Source of the DNA: DASVXQ01 sp046727955
GTDB taxonomy: Bacteria > Actinomycetota > CALGFH01
Assembly (NCBI GenBank): GCA_046727955.1
Contig: JBKPDO010000390.1
Coordinates: 1 to 7,857, forward strand
Reading direction: 5' to 3'
Length of the DNA: 7,857 nucleotides
The first letter of the stretch is position 1, and every line of letters begins with the position of its first letter. Under the pieces are notes generated by a model, which had not been told where the DNA came from, searched no databases, and saw only the letters and a list, made by a program, of their open reading frames with translations. Positions 1-6,492 of this stretch are shown here, piece after piece. Both the position numbers and the translations under genes were made by a program.

Positions 1-6
1 CGCTGA

Positions 7-342
7 TCCAGCCCCGCGCTGGCCGCCGCCGGGTTCGCCGCCGCCGTGGCGCTGCCCGGCCTGCCTGGCCTGCTGCTCGCCGGGGTCGCCGTCGGCATCG
101 GCACCGGCCTGGTCACCCCGCTCGGCTTCGCCGCCCTGAGCACCGCCACCCCGACGGGCCGGCTTGGCCAGACCATGGGCGCCGCCGAGGTCGGCCGTGA
201 GCTCGGCGACGCCGGCGGCCCGCTGCTGGTCGGCGCCATCGCCGGGGTCGCCGGGCTCGGACTGGGGACCGGCCTGCTCGGGCTGGCGGGGACGCTGCTG
301 CTGGCCGCCACGGCCGCCAGCTGGCGACGACCGGCCACATAG
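7..342 (+). pseudogene. C-terminal fragment of an MFS transporter
   Basis: The frame is open from codon 3 to the TAG stop and encodes a very hydrophobic Ala/Gly/Leu-rich tail. An inner-membrane helix comes first, then a loop containing GRLGQTMGAAEVGRELGDA, then two closely spaced helices and a short basic end (SWRRPAT). The loop-helix pattern, with EVGRELGDAGGPLLVG, is typical of the last membrane helices of actinobacterial major facilitator superfamily drug-type exporters, which normally run to about 400-500 residues with 12-14 helices. Upstream the same frame has TGA at 4-6. Either a frameshift lies just outside or at the window edge, or the gene is truncated. A GTG at 46 is the first possible start, but a protein of only 98 residues would lack most of the fold. 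The substrate cannot be inferred. Confidence 0.6.
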
Positions 343-539
343 CCACGAACGCGCGCCGTGTGGCACGGCCACGGCAAGCTCCCCCCGGCCGACTGCCACC
401 GTGTCACGGCCAACGCCAGGAGCAGTACGACGCCGTGACGACCAGTTTCCGGCCTGACCGGCACCCAGCCCACCTCTGCGGAAGATTGCGGCTGGAGTTC
501 CTACCAAGAGCACCGTACAGGTTGATCGTCCGCACCCAA

Positions 540-560
540 GGTGTCAAAAGATGTGACACC
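540..560. promoter_or_regulatory. Operator-like perfect inverted repeat
   Basis: Arms GGTGTCA (540-546) and TGACACC (554-560) are exact reverse complements separated by the 7-nt spacer AAAGATG. The centre-to-centre distance of 14 bases and the AT-rich spacer suit a dimeric DNA-binding protein. A stretch of four A follows. No intact gene begins just downstream, so it may be an orphan operator or the end of a lost mobile element. I cannot name a regulator for it. Confidence 0.4.
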
Positions 561-685
561 AAAACCGGGTCCCTGTTCCGTTCCTACTCGAGGGCGAGTA
601 CGTCCCCGAGCTCGCCGGCGGCCGGCGCCCGATGCTGGTCGAGGCGGCCCGGCCGGCGCCGGCGCTGCCGAGCCCTACCCGCTAA
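557..685 (+). pseudogene. Short coding-like scrap, unrecognised
   Basis: This plus-strand frame stays open from the TGA at 554-556 to the TAA at 683-685. Its best part reads LLEGEYVPELAGGRRPMLVE and then an Ala/Pro-rich end, with nearly all codons ending in G or C. Neighbouring frames give Arg/Pro/Ser strings, so this frame looks more protein-like. There is no in-frame ATG, GTG or TTG near its beginning, so if it is real it is the 3' end of a truncated gene. I do not recognise the family, and chance is quite possible in GC-rich DNA. Confidence 0.2.
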
Positions 686-871
686 GCGACCCCGCCGCCG
701 GCCGTTGGCGTGACTCTTCGTTCCGATGTTCCCCGCGGGCCGACTCCTCTCCGGCCTCCGGGCGGGCGACCTGGCCGGCAACGGCATCCGGTGCCTGGGC
801 AGGCCCCATGGCCAGATCATCACACGACGCCAACCGGCAAAGCCAGCCGGCATCCCAATAGGCGTGCGGTC

Positions 872-1110
872 CGGCCGATCTGCTGCGACCGACACGACGT
901 CGTTGAGCTCGCCGGCTTCGAGCAGACGGCGTAGCGGCTTGGCGGTCTTGAGCCAGCGCCGCCTAACGCTGGCCGGGTGGCTTACGAGCAGTCCGCGCTC
1001 AACCGCGCCGTCGAGGATCTGGCAGAGGGTCACGAGTGGCTTGTTGATGCTGCCCGTTGCTCAGCGGCTTGCGCCGCTGGCCGCGTTTGCCGCCGAGCGG
1101 GTCACCGGTA
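872..1110 (-). pseudogene. Decayed tyrosine-type site-specific integrase (core fragment)
   Basis: Read on the minus strand from about 1060 down, the frame gives SINKPLVTLCQILDGAVERG, then GLLVSHPASVRRRWLKTAKP and RRLLEAGELNDVVSVAADRP. This matches the actinobacterial phage-type tyrosine recombinase pattern (SINKTL..LAQVLD.AVE.GL...NPA..RRR.LK...P.R..LE..EL), the end of the SAM-like core-binding domain leading into the catalytic domain. Just upstream, in a different frame (about 1062-1090), lies RGQRRKPLSN, the normal lead-in to this motif, so one base has been gained or lost near 1053. The catalytic R...HxxR...Y residues are not found downstream, and the N-terminal DNA-binding domain is absent. 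It is a non-functional piece of an integrated element, lying just beyond the 3' end of zwf. Confidence 0.6.
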
Positions 1111-1157
1111 CGTCGTCCAGCAGTCATAGCTGCATGGCAGGAGCGGCCCGCCTGGGG

Positions 1158-2584
1158 TTACTGGCCGAGGAGCCAGTGTCCGGGCGCGACGAGCTCGCGT
1201 GCCTGAGCGGGTCCCCACGATCCAGGCGGGTAGGGGTTGACCCGGGGCGGCCTGGACAGCAGCGGCTCGGCCACGTCCCATACTGCGGCCAGCCCGTCCG
1301 GGCGGGTGAACAGCGAGCGGTCGCCGAGGAGGACGTCGTGGATGAGCCGGACGTAGGGCGGCAGCGGGTCGGCGCCGCGCAGGCTGGCCAGCGGGATCGA
1401 CGCCTGGGCGACGTCGAGGTCCAGTGCCGGGCCGGGCTTTTTGGCCACTAGGGACATGTTGATCTCGCCGTCGTCGGCGAGGGAGAACGACAGCACGTTC
1501 CCGGCGCGGGGCAGTTGACCGGCCAGCGGCCCGGGCGGATCGCGGAGGATCGGGCTGACCTGCTGCCGTGAGGCGGCCATCCGCTTGCCGGTACGCAGGT
1601 AGAACGGCACGTCACGCCAGCGGGGGTTGTCGATCCACAGCCGGGCGGCGACGAAGGTGTCCCGGCTGGACTGGGGATCGACCCCGGGCACGTCGCGGTA
1701 GCCGCCGAACTGGCCGAGCACTACCTCGGCCGGGTCCAGCGGCCGGAAGCAGCCGATAACCTCCTCCCGCGCGGCCTGCAGGTCGAGCGGGCCCAGGCTG
1801 GCCGGGGGTTCCATGGCGACCTCGGCGGCCACCTGGAACAGGTGCGTGACGAGCATGTCCAGCACCGCGCCGGTGGCGTCGTAGAACTGCGGCCGGTCGC
1901 TGATGCCGAGGGTCTCGGGCACGTCGATCTGCACCGACTCGATGTGCTCGCGGTTCCAGAACGCGGCGGGCGCCCCGTTCGCGAAGCGCAGCACGTGCAG
2001 GTCCTGGGTGGCCTCCTTTCCCAGGAAATGGTCGATCCGGTACGCCTGCTGCTCGTCCAGGACCGAATGGACGACCCGGTCCAGCTCGCGGAAATCCTCC
2101 CCCGAGGTACCGAACGGCTTCTCGTACACGACGCGGGCGCCTTGGGAGAGCCCGTGCTGGCCCAAGGCCTTCGTCAGCCCGGCAAATGCGACGGGCGGCA
2201 CCGCCAGGTGGTGGACAAGCTGCGGGTCCCCGCCCAGCGACCTGCGGGCCTCGCCCAGTACGCCGGGCAGGCTGCCCGGGCTGTCGGTGCTGAACCCGTC
2301 GCCGGCGAAGAACACCCGCTCCGCGAACGAGTTCCACTCCTTTTGCCCCGGCTCGGGGCCGAATTCGGTGAGCGCATCGTGGACATGGCACGGAAGCTCT
2401 CATGCGCGGCGTCGCCGCGGCCATTGCCCACCAGCAGCCACCGCCGGGGCAGCAGCCCCTCGCGCACGAGCCGGTAGAACGCGGGCAGCACCATCCGCCT
2501 GGCCAGGTCCCCGGTCGCCCCGAAAAGCACGAACACCACCGGTCCCGGATCGCCGGCGGACTGATATTGGTTGCGGTAGCTCAT
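1158..2584 (-). pseudogene. zwf: Glucose-6-phosphate 1-dehydrogenase with a single-base frameshift
   Basis: The product would oxidise glucose 6-phosphate to 6-phosphogluconolactone, making NADPH for the cytosolic pentose phosphate pathway. The N-terminal frame carries the cofactor motif FGATGDLA (residues 21-28). After a frame change near 2384 the other frame carries YEKPFG, the active-site RIDHFLGKE (catalytic His about residue 186), QIDVPETLGI, a VTHLFQ segment in the place of the second conserved His, and VPFYLRTGKRM. Restoring one base (for example ATG-TCC to ATG-GTCC at 2382-2386) gives about 475 residues, the normal family length, with a complete C terminus. Downstream the first frame only produces shadow sequence. 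The ATG at 2584 is preferred over the one at 2602 because GAGGAG lies 6 nt upstream of it. No opcA, tal, pgi or devB neighbour is present, so this may be a second, stand-alone zwf. The break could be a real null mutation or a sequencing error. Confidence 0.88.
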
Positions 2585-2590
2585 GAGTAG

Positions 2591-2596
2591 CTCCTC
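2591..2596 (-). promoter_or_regulatory. Ribosome binding site of zwf
   Basis: The minus strand reads GAGGAG, then six bases (CTACTC), then ATG at 2584. This strong Shine-Dalgarno match decides the start. The upstream ATG at 2602 lies too close to this site to use it. Confidence 0.65.
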
Positions 2597-2725
2597 GGTC
2601 ATCGCCAGCGCCTTACTCGACCTGTAAAGGCGACAGGGCTTCGGCTCATCACACGGTTCGCCTAGCCGGTCACCGCGTCGTACCTGATCCGGTTGCTGGA
2701 CCGCCGCCCACGGCCGCCGGCTCAG

Positions 2726-2883
2726 CTAAACCAGGTGGGCGTGCGGGCGTGCAGGGCTCTTCGAGGCGCGCATCTCCTCGTCCGTCGGCTGGACATCGAG
2801 CGCGGCGTCGGCGCCGGCCAGGTGGTGCGGCTCGTAGTCGAAGCGCTCGCAGAGCTCGTTGGGACGATCGCGCCGACACGACC
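2726..2883 (-). pseudogene. Unrecognised coding tail without a start codon
   Basis: A minus-strand frame ending in TAG at 2726-2728 reads DRPNELCERFDYEPHHLAGA, then a stretch with DVQPTDEEMRASK, and ends PARPHAHLV. The amino-acid mix is balanced and almost every codon ends in G or C, unlike the Arg/Pro strings of the other frames, so this was probably translated. Going upstream the frame stays open into the terminator hairpin at 2920-2952 without a plausible start. It therefore looks like the 3' end of a gene whose front has been lost. It lies between zwf and the SDR on the same strand. I do not recognise the family. Confidence 0.3.
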
Positions 2884-2919
2884 GCGCGGGACGCGGCTTC
2901 GGACCGGTAGCGCAGGCCT

Positions 2920-2952
2920 CACGAGCCGGGACCGTCCGGGTCCCGGCTCGTG
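2920..2952 (-). terminator. GC-rich hairpin terminator behind the SDR gene
   Basis: CACGAGCCGGGA (2920-2931) pairs perfectly with TCCCGGCTCGTG (2941-2952). Two further C-G pairs inside make a 14-bp stem with a five-base loop. It starts 11 bases past the SDR stop codon. There is no U-tract, which is common for actinomycete terminators. The stem is symmetrical and could also act on the opposite strand. Confidence 0.7.
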
Positions 2953-2962
2953 CGGCGGCTGA

Positions 2963-3916
2963 TCAGGCACCCGGTCCGCCGGCGGCTGAGAGGGCTGAGA
3001 CGGCCGCGACGGCCGAGCGAGCCGGGTCGACGCCCGTCTGCTGCTCGCTGATGCGCCAGACCCGGGCGGCCAGTGACCGGTCAGTGGCCGCGCCCTTGAG
3101 GGCGAGCTGCTTGCCGCGCATGTACAGCGCGCCTGAGTTGCCGGCGAGCTCGGGTGCGGTCGCGGCCCAGGCGATTCCCCTGGCGGCCTGATCGGCGGGC
3201 TTGAACATCGGGGTGTGCTGCAGCACGCCCAGCACCACGCCCAGCACGCCCGACGGCATAGCGAAGTTCGTCCTTGTGGGACCGGGGCTGACCGACACGA
3301 CGGTCACGCCGGAGCCTTTGATGCGGCGCGCGAGCTCGGTGGTGAACAGGACCTCCCCGAGCTTCGAGGCGTTGTAGGCGCCGAAGTAGCTGTACTTCCG
3401 CTCTCCCTGGAGGTTGTCCAGGTCGAGCTTCCGGGCGTAGAACTCGGACACCACGTTGACGATCCGGCCTGCCGGGGCGGCAACCAGGAGCGGCAGCAGC
3501 AGCTCGGTCAGCAGGAACGGAGCGAGGTAGTTGGTCGCCCAGGTGAGCTCGAGCCCATCTGCGCTCTGCTCGCGGCGGCTGAACGCGGCACCGGCGTTGT
3601 TGATCAGGATGTCGGCGTGGTCGTACCGGTCCTTGACCTGGTGGGCGACCCGGCGGATGTCGGCCTGCACGGACAGGTCGGCGGTGAGCAGCACCGGCGG
3701 TTTGCCGGTCGCGGCCTCGGCGACCTGCGAGCGGGCGTGCTCGCCGCGGGCCTGATCGCGGACGATCATCACGATCTCCCCGCCCTGGCCGGCGAGCTGC
3801 CTGGCCGTCTCGAGTCCCACACCGCTGCTGGCACCCGTGATGACGATGACCTTGTCCCGGACCGGCTGCCGAGGCGACGACGCCTGGTCGCCTGCCTGAG
3901 AAGGCGAAGCACTCAT
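2963..3916 (-). CDS. Short-chain dehydrogenase/reductase (retinol dehydrogenase-like SDR)
   Basis: This is a 317-residue NAD(P)-dependent oxidoreductase of the classical SDR superfamily, predicted cytosolic. After a short hydrophilic leader it shows the Rossmann motif TGASSGVG (27-34), the adenine-pocket segment TADLS (78-82), NNAG (106-109) and the full catalytic set: Asn129 (TNYL), Ser157 (VVSEF), Tyr181 and Lys185 (YNASK). PGPTRTN (211-217) follows the sixth strand. The first-strand region and the VSPGPTRT segment resemble actinobacterial proteins annotated as retinol dehydrogenase-like. The substrate cannot be deduced. The ATG at 3916 has a good ribosome binding site 6 nt upstream. The gene is divergent from the LAL regulator and its upstream region holds two inverted repeats, so it may be controlled by a local regulator. 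A hairpin terminator follows, so it is probably monocistronic. All key residues are present, and this is one of the two intact genes here. Confidence 0.9.
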   Translation of the reverse strand: MSASPSQAGDQASSPRQPVRDKVIVITGASSGVGLETARQLAGQGGEIVMIVRDQARGEHARSQVAEAATGKPPVLLTADLSVQADIRRVAHQVKDRYDHADILINNAGAAFSRREQSADGLELTWATNYLAPFLLTELLLPLLVAAPAGRIVNVVSEFYARKLDLDNLQGERKYSYFGAYNASKLGEVLFTTELARRIKGSGVTVVSVSPGPTRTNFAMPSGVLGVVLGVLQHTPMFKPADQAARGIAWAATAPELAGNSGALYMRGKQLALKGAATDRSLAARVWRISEQQTGVDPARSAVAAVSALSAAGGPGA

Positions 3917-3922
3917 CTGAAA

Positions 3923-3936
3923 CCCCTTTCCTTTCC
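3923..3936 (-). promoter_or_regulatory. Ribosome binding site of the SDR gene
   Basis: The purine run GGAAAGGAAAGGGG on the minus strand ends six bases (TTTCAG) before the ATG at 3916. It supports that start. Confidence 0.6.
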
Positions 3937-3940
3937 GTCA

Positions 3941-3962
3941 GCGGGCGATGACGGTCGCCCGC
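3941..3962. promoter_or_regulatory. Perfect inverted repeat next to the SDR ribosome binding site
   Basis: GCGGGCGA (3941-3948) and TCGCCCGC (3955-3962) are exact reverse complements separated by six bases (TGACGG). The repeat lies 25 bases upstream of the SDR start, just outside its ribosome binding site. It could be an operator overlapping the transcription start or a hairpin in the SDR leader RNA. The sequence does not tell which. Confidence 0.4.
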
Positions 3963-3967
3963 GACAT

Positions 3968-3986
3968 GGTGGGCGGATTGCCCACC
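3968..3986. promoter_or_regulatory. Second perfect inverted repeat in the SDR/LAL intergenic region
   Basis: GGTGGGC (3968-3974) and GCCCACC (3980-3986) flank the five-base spacer GGATT. It follows the first repeat after only five bases, and together they fill 46 bases upstream of the SDR gene. A dimeric repressor site is the simplest reading. No clear -35/-10 pair was recognised beside it. Confidence 0.4.
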
Positions 3987-4131
3987 TCACAACGATCAGC
4001 CCGCCGTCGCCGGGCGCGCGTCCGTGAACTCCCCAGCCGGCACCCCAGCCTTCCGGCCAGACCCCCCAGCGACACCAGGCTGAGCCGGTTCTACGCTGGG
4101 TTGACTGAGGTGCGGGGCGCATCGAGAGGCA

Positions 4132-5493
4132 GTGACAGTGGTGCTCCGGGGCCGCGGAGAACAGCTCAAGACCCTTGACGGCCTGCTCGCGGACGTGCGG
4201 GCTGGACGCAGCCGGGTGCTGGTTGTGCGCGGCGAGCCGGGCATCGGTAAGACGGCGCTGCTGAGTTACGCCGCCGATAGTGCACCCGACTTCCGGGTGA
4301 TACGCGCCGAGGGCGTTCAGTCGGAGATGGAACTGCCGTTCGCGGCGCTGCACCAGTTGTGCGGCAGGATAATGAATCGCAGCGGGCATCTTCCGGGACC
4401 GCAGCAAGATGCCCTTGACGTCGCGTTCGGCCTGCGTTCGGGCAGCCCGCCGGATCGTTTCCTGGTCGGCCTGGCTGTCCTCAGCCTGCTGTCTGACGCG
4501 GCGACCGAGCAGCCGGTGCTGTGCCTGATCGACGACGCGCAGTGGCTGGACCGGGCGTCGGCGCAGGCGCTCGGGTTCGTGGCGCGGCGGCTCCTGGCGG
4601 AGCCGGTCGCCTTGCTGGTCGCAGCGCGCGAGTCAGGCGGGGAGTTCACGGGTTTGCCGGAGCTGGTCGTCGGGGGCCTACGTGAGGGCGATGCCTGGGA
4701 GCTGCTGGGCTTGATGATCATGGGACCGCTGGATGAGCGGGTACGCGACCGTATCCTCGCGGAGGCAGCAGGTAACCCGCTGGCGTTGCTGGAGCTGCCG
4801 CGGGCGCTGACACCGGCGGAACTGGCCGGCGGCTTCGGTGAGCCGGGCGCGGCTGGGCTGTCGGCACGGATCGAGGACAGCTTCTTGCGGCGGCTCCAGG
4901 CTCTTCCGGCTGACACGCGGCGGCTGCTGCTGGTCGCTGCGGCGGAACCGGCTGGCGATGCGGTGTTGGTGTGGCGGGCGGCCGAGCGGCTGGGGATCGG
5001 GGTCGACGCGGCGGCGGCTGGGGAGGCCGATCCGCGGTCCGACCCGGATCGGCATGCCTGGCATCGCGCTCAGGCGACGCTCGGGCCCGACGAGCAAGTC
5101 GCCGCCGAGCTGGAGAACTCAGCAGGCCGGGCCCAAGCACCTGGCGGGCTCGCCGCGGCGGCCGCGTTCTTGGAGCGGTCGGTCGCGCTGACGCTCGACC
5201 CGTCGCACCGCGCGGAGCGGGCGCTGGCCGCGGCGCAGGCTAAATACCAGGCCGGAGCGTTTGACGCTGCGCTGGGACTGCTGGCCGCCGCGGACGCCGG
5301 GCCGCTGAATGAGTTCGGGCGGGCACGGACGGCCCTGCGCGCGGGCAGATCGCGTTCGGGTCCAGGAGCGGTAGCGAAGCGCCCCAACTGCTGCTGACGG
5401 CGGCCCGCCAGCTTGAGCCGCTCTACGCACGGCTGGCACGCGATACCTACCTGGAAGCGCTTTACGCGGCGATATGGGCCGGCCGTCTGGCTA
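4132..5493 (+). pseudogene. LAL-family (large ATP-binding LuxR) regulator, N-terminal part, multiply broken
   Basis: The first 421 residues form the ATPase module of a LAL/MalT-like transcriptional regulator. They show LRGRGEQL at the front, Walker A GEPGIGKTALL (34-44), the conserved SEMELPFAALHQL (64-76) and Walker B LCLIDDAQWLD (130-140). AGNPLALLELP, then AWHRAQA and GGLAAAAAFLERS of the helical-repeat region follow. Members are usually about 900 residues with a C-terminal LuxR helix-turn-helix, which is missing here. Three defects are visible. The FRHPLVRSAVY segment is absent between about 5010 and 5035, where VDAAAAGEA runs straight into DPRSDPDRHAWHRAQ. A base is lost near 5338, after which the next frame continues as GQIAFGSRSGSEAPQLLLTA and TYLEALYAAIWAGRLA. 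Finally the IS630 element interrupts it at CTAG 5491. GAGAGG at 4124-4129 favours GTG 4138 over GTG 4132 as start. It probably once regulated a nearby gene, perhaps the divergent SDR. Confidence 0.82.
5492..5493. repeat. TA target-site duplication, left copy (right copy 6428-6429)
   Basis: Both ends of the element read CTAG across the junction (5491-5494 and 6427-6430), as expected when an IS630-type element inserts at CTAG and duplicates TA. A two-base duplication is weak evidence alone, but it lines up exactly with the repeat ends. Confidence 0.7.
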
Positions 5494-5511
5494 GTATCCC
5501 GAGTTAGAGAT
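5494..5511 (+). repeat. IS630 left terminal inverted repeat
   Basis: GTATCCCGAGTTAGAGAT matches the reverse complement of 6410-6427 at 16 of 18 positions. It begins directly after the TA of the CTAG target. Confidence 0.85.
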
Positions 5512-6409
5512 TGGCTGTAGATATCGAGCGATGCTGTCAAGGATCTGATCGGCGGTCTTGTGCCACACAAACGGCCGAGGCTGCTCGTTCCAGGTCTGGA
5601 TCCAGGCTGGATCGAAGCGGTGAGCTCGGGGACCGACCGGTAGCTGCCACGCCGCAGCCACTTGGTCGTCGACTCCGCAAACCACCGCTCCACCAGGTTC
5701 AACCAGGAACTGTAGGTCGGCGTGAAGTGCACCTGGAAGCGGGGTGGGCCACCAGCCAGCGCCGGATCGCCGCCGTCTTGTGGGTCGAGGAGTTGTCGCA
5801 GATCACGTGCACGCCAAGCTCGGCTGGCACCGCCTGGTCGACGCGGTCCAGGAACCGCTTGAACTCCGCCGCGCGGTGGCGCGGGGTCATCTGGGAGATG
5901 ACCAGGCCCGAGGCCCAGGTTCAGCGCGGCGTACAGGTTGGTGGTCCCATGGCGGGTGGAGTCGTGGCTGCGGCGCTGCGGGCTGCCGGGCATCAGCGGC
6001 AGCACCGGCGCGGTGCGCTCGGTCGCCTGGATTTGGTGGGGGTCTCCTCCAGCGTCTTGACGATCACCTGCTCGACTTGGGCGTCGGTGATCGTGCGGGG
6101 CACGCCGGGCCGGGGCTCGTGGCTCAGTCCCTCCAGGCGGCGGGCGGCAAACCGGGTCCGCCACTTGGCGACCGTGACCGGGTGCACGCCCAGTTGCTCG
6201 CCGACCGCCACGTTGGACAAGCCCTCGGCGCAGGCCAGCACGATCCGGCAGCGCAACGCCAACGCCTGGCTGCTGCTGCTACGCCGCGCCCACCGCCGCA
6301 GCGTCTGGCGCTCATCGTCTGACAACAGGATCTGCACCGTGGGCCGGCCCCGACGGCGCTTGGATTGTGGCTCCTCGTTCATGCCCCGAGCCGACCACTT
6401 CCACAGCGC

Positions 6410-6427
6410 ATCTCTAACTCGGAACAC
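6410..6427 (-). repeat. IS630 right terminal inverted repeat
   Basis: On the minus strand it reads GTGTTCCGAGTTAGAGAT, differing from the left end only at positions 3 and 5. It ends directly before the second TA. Confidence 0.85.
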
Positions 6428-6461
6428 TAGAACTCCACATTCTGCCCCCTATGGACGGACT

Positions 6462-6492
6462 CCTACGACCGGCCCAATGGGCCGGTCGTAGG
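6462..6492 (-). terminator. Hairpin terminator downstream of the beta-propeller gene
   Basis: CCTACGACCGGCCC (6462-6475) pairs perfectly with GGGCCGGTCGTAGG (6479-6492) around a three-base loop AAT, giving a 14-bp stem. It lies 62 bases past the stop of the minus-strand gene at 6555. There is no U-tract on the minus strand. A pyrimidine-rich stretch follows on the plus strand, so it may work in both directions, including for transcripts running out of the IS and the broken regulator. Confidence 0.7.

Larger units (their letters stand above)
343..1157. other. Gene-poor relic region between transporter tail and zwf
   Basis: About 800 bases hold no convincing intact gene. The open frames here are mostly Arg/Pro-rich, as expected from chance frames in GC-rich DNA. 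Within the stretch I can pick out a perfect palindrome at 540-560, a short coding-like scrap at 557-685 and a decayed integrase core at about 872-1110. The part between 690 and 870 shows nothing I recognise. No tRNA gene or attachment-site repeat was seen next to the integrase remnant. Confidence 0.55.
5491..6382 (-). pseudogene. IS630-family transposase, catalytically dead
   Basis: The N-terminal part begins at the ATG at 6382 (MNEEPQSKRRRGRP), though the frame is open to the right terminus at 6427. It contains the helix-turn-helix region LSNVAVGEQLGVHPVTVAKW and RLEGLSHEPRPGVPRTITD, up to LEETPT. At about 6030 it jumps to IQATERTAPVLPLMPG in another frame. Some 70 residues are missing, including the VDEKSQ segment that holds the first catalytic Asp of the DDE domain. 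The second Asp (ICDNSSTHK) and the Glu region (SWLNLVERWF) remain. Single-base breaks lie near 5919 (extra G), 5743 (missing C in a C run) and 5605 (missing base before WIQTWNEQPRPFVW). The tail DQILDSIARYLQPISNSGY reaches the very end of the element, and TAG at 5491-5493 is formed by the target site. It could not act without a related transposase in trans. Confidence 0.85.
5494..6427 (-). mobile_element. IS630-family insertion sequence, internally deleted relic
   Basis: The element is 934 bp long, bounded by 18-bp imperfect terminal inverted repeats (16 of 18 match) and sitting in a CTAG site with a TA duplication, the established target habit of many IS630-family elements. Its minus-strand transposase resembles the family throughout but is broken. 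Intact relatives are about 1.1-1.2 kb, so roughly 0.2 kb seems lost, in agreement with the deletion seen in the transposase. It interrupts the LAL regulator gene. Plus-strand sequence to its right does not continue that regulator, so DNA next to the element was also lost or rearranged. Confidence 0.85.

Noticed and set aside
1160..1177. ACTGGC/GCCAGT inverted repeat at the end of zwf as a terminator
   Set aside because: The stem is only 6 bp, lies inside the last codons of the gene, and has no downstream U-tract; likely chance.
726..1451. Plus-strand open frame of 241 codons spanning the relic region and the zwf 3' end
   Set aside because: Its second half is antisense to zwf and its first half shows no recognisable motif; the opposite strand has the integrase signature.
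1842..2586. Two plus-strand open frames of over 200 codons opposite zwf
   Set aside because: They are antisense to conserved glucose-6-phosphate dehydrogenase motifs and show no family features of their own; typical high-GC shadow frames.
3215..4027. Plus-strand open frame of 270 codons opposite the SDR
   Set aside because: It is antisense to the whole SDR, runs through its upstream region, and is rich in Arg, Gly and Val without any domain pattern.
4101..4130. TTGACT at 4101 as the -35 box of the LAL promoter
   Set aside because: No acceptable -10 hexamer lies at the proper distance before the start codon, so the promoter is not supported.
5070..6164. Long minus-strand open frame of 364 codons across the LAL 3' end and the IS
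   Set aside because: Only two stretches (LPLMPG to AALNL, and RFQVHFTPT to ELTASIQ) are real transposase sequence. The rest is antisense shadow of the LAL gene or the wrong frame of the transposase.
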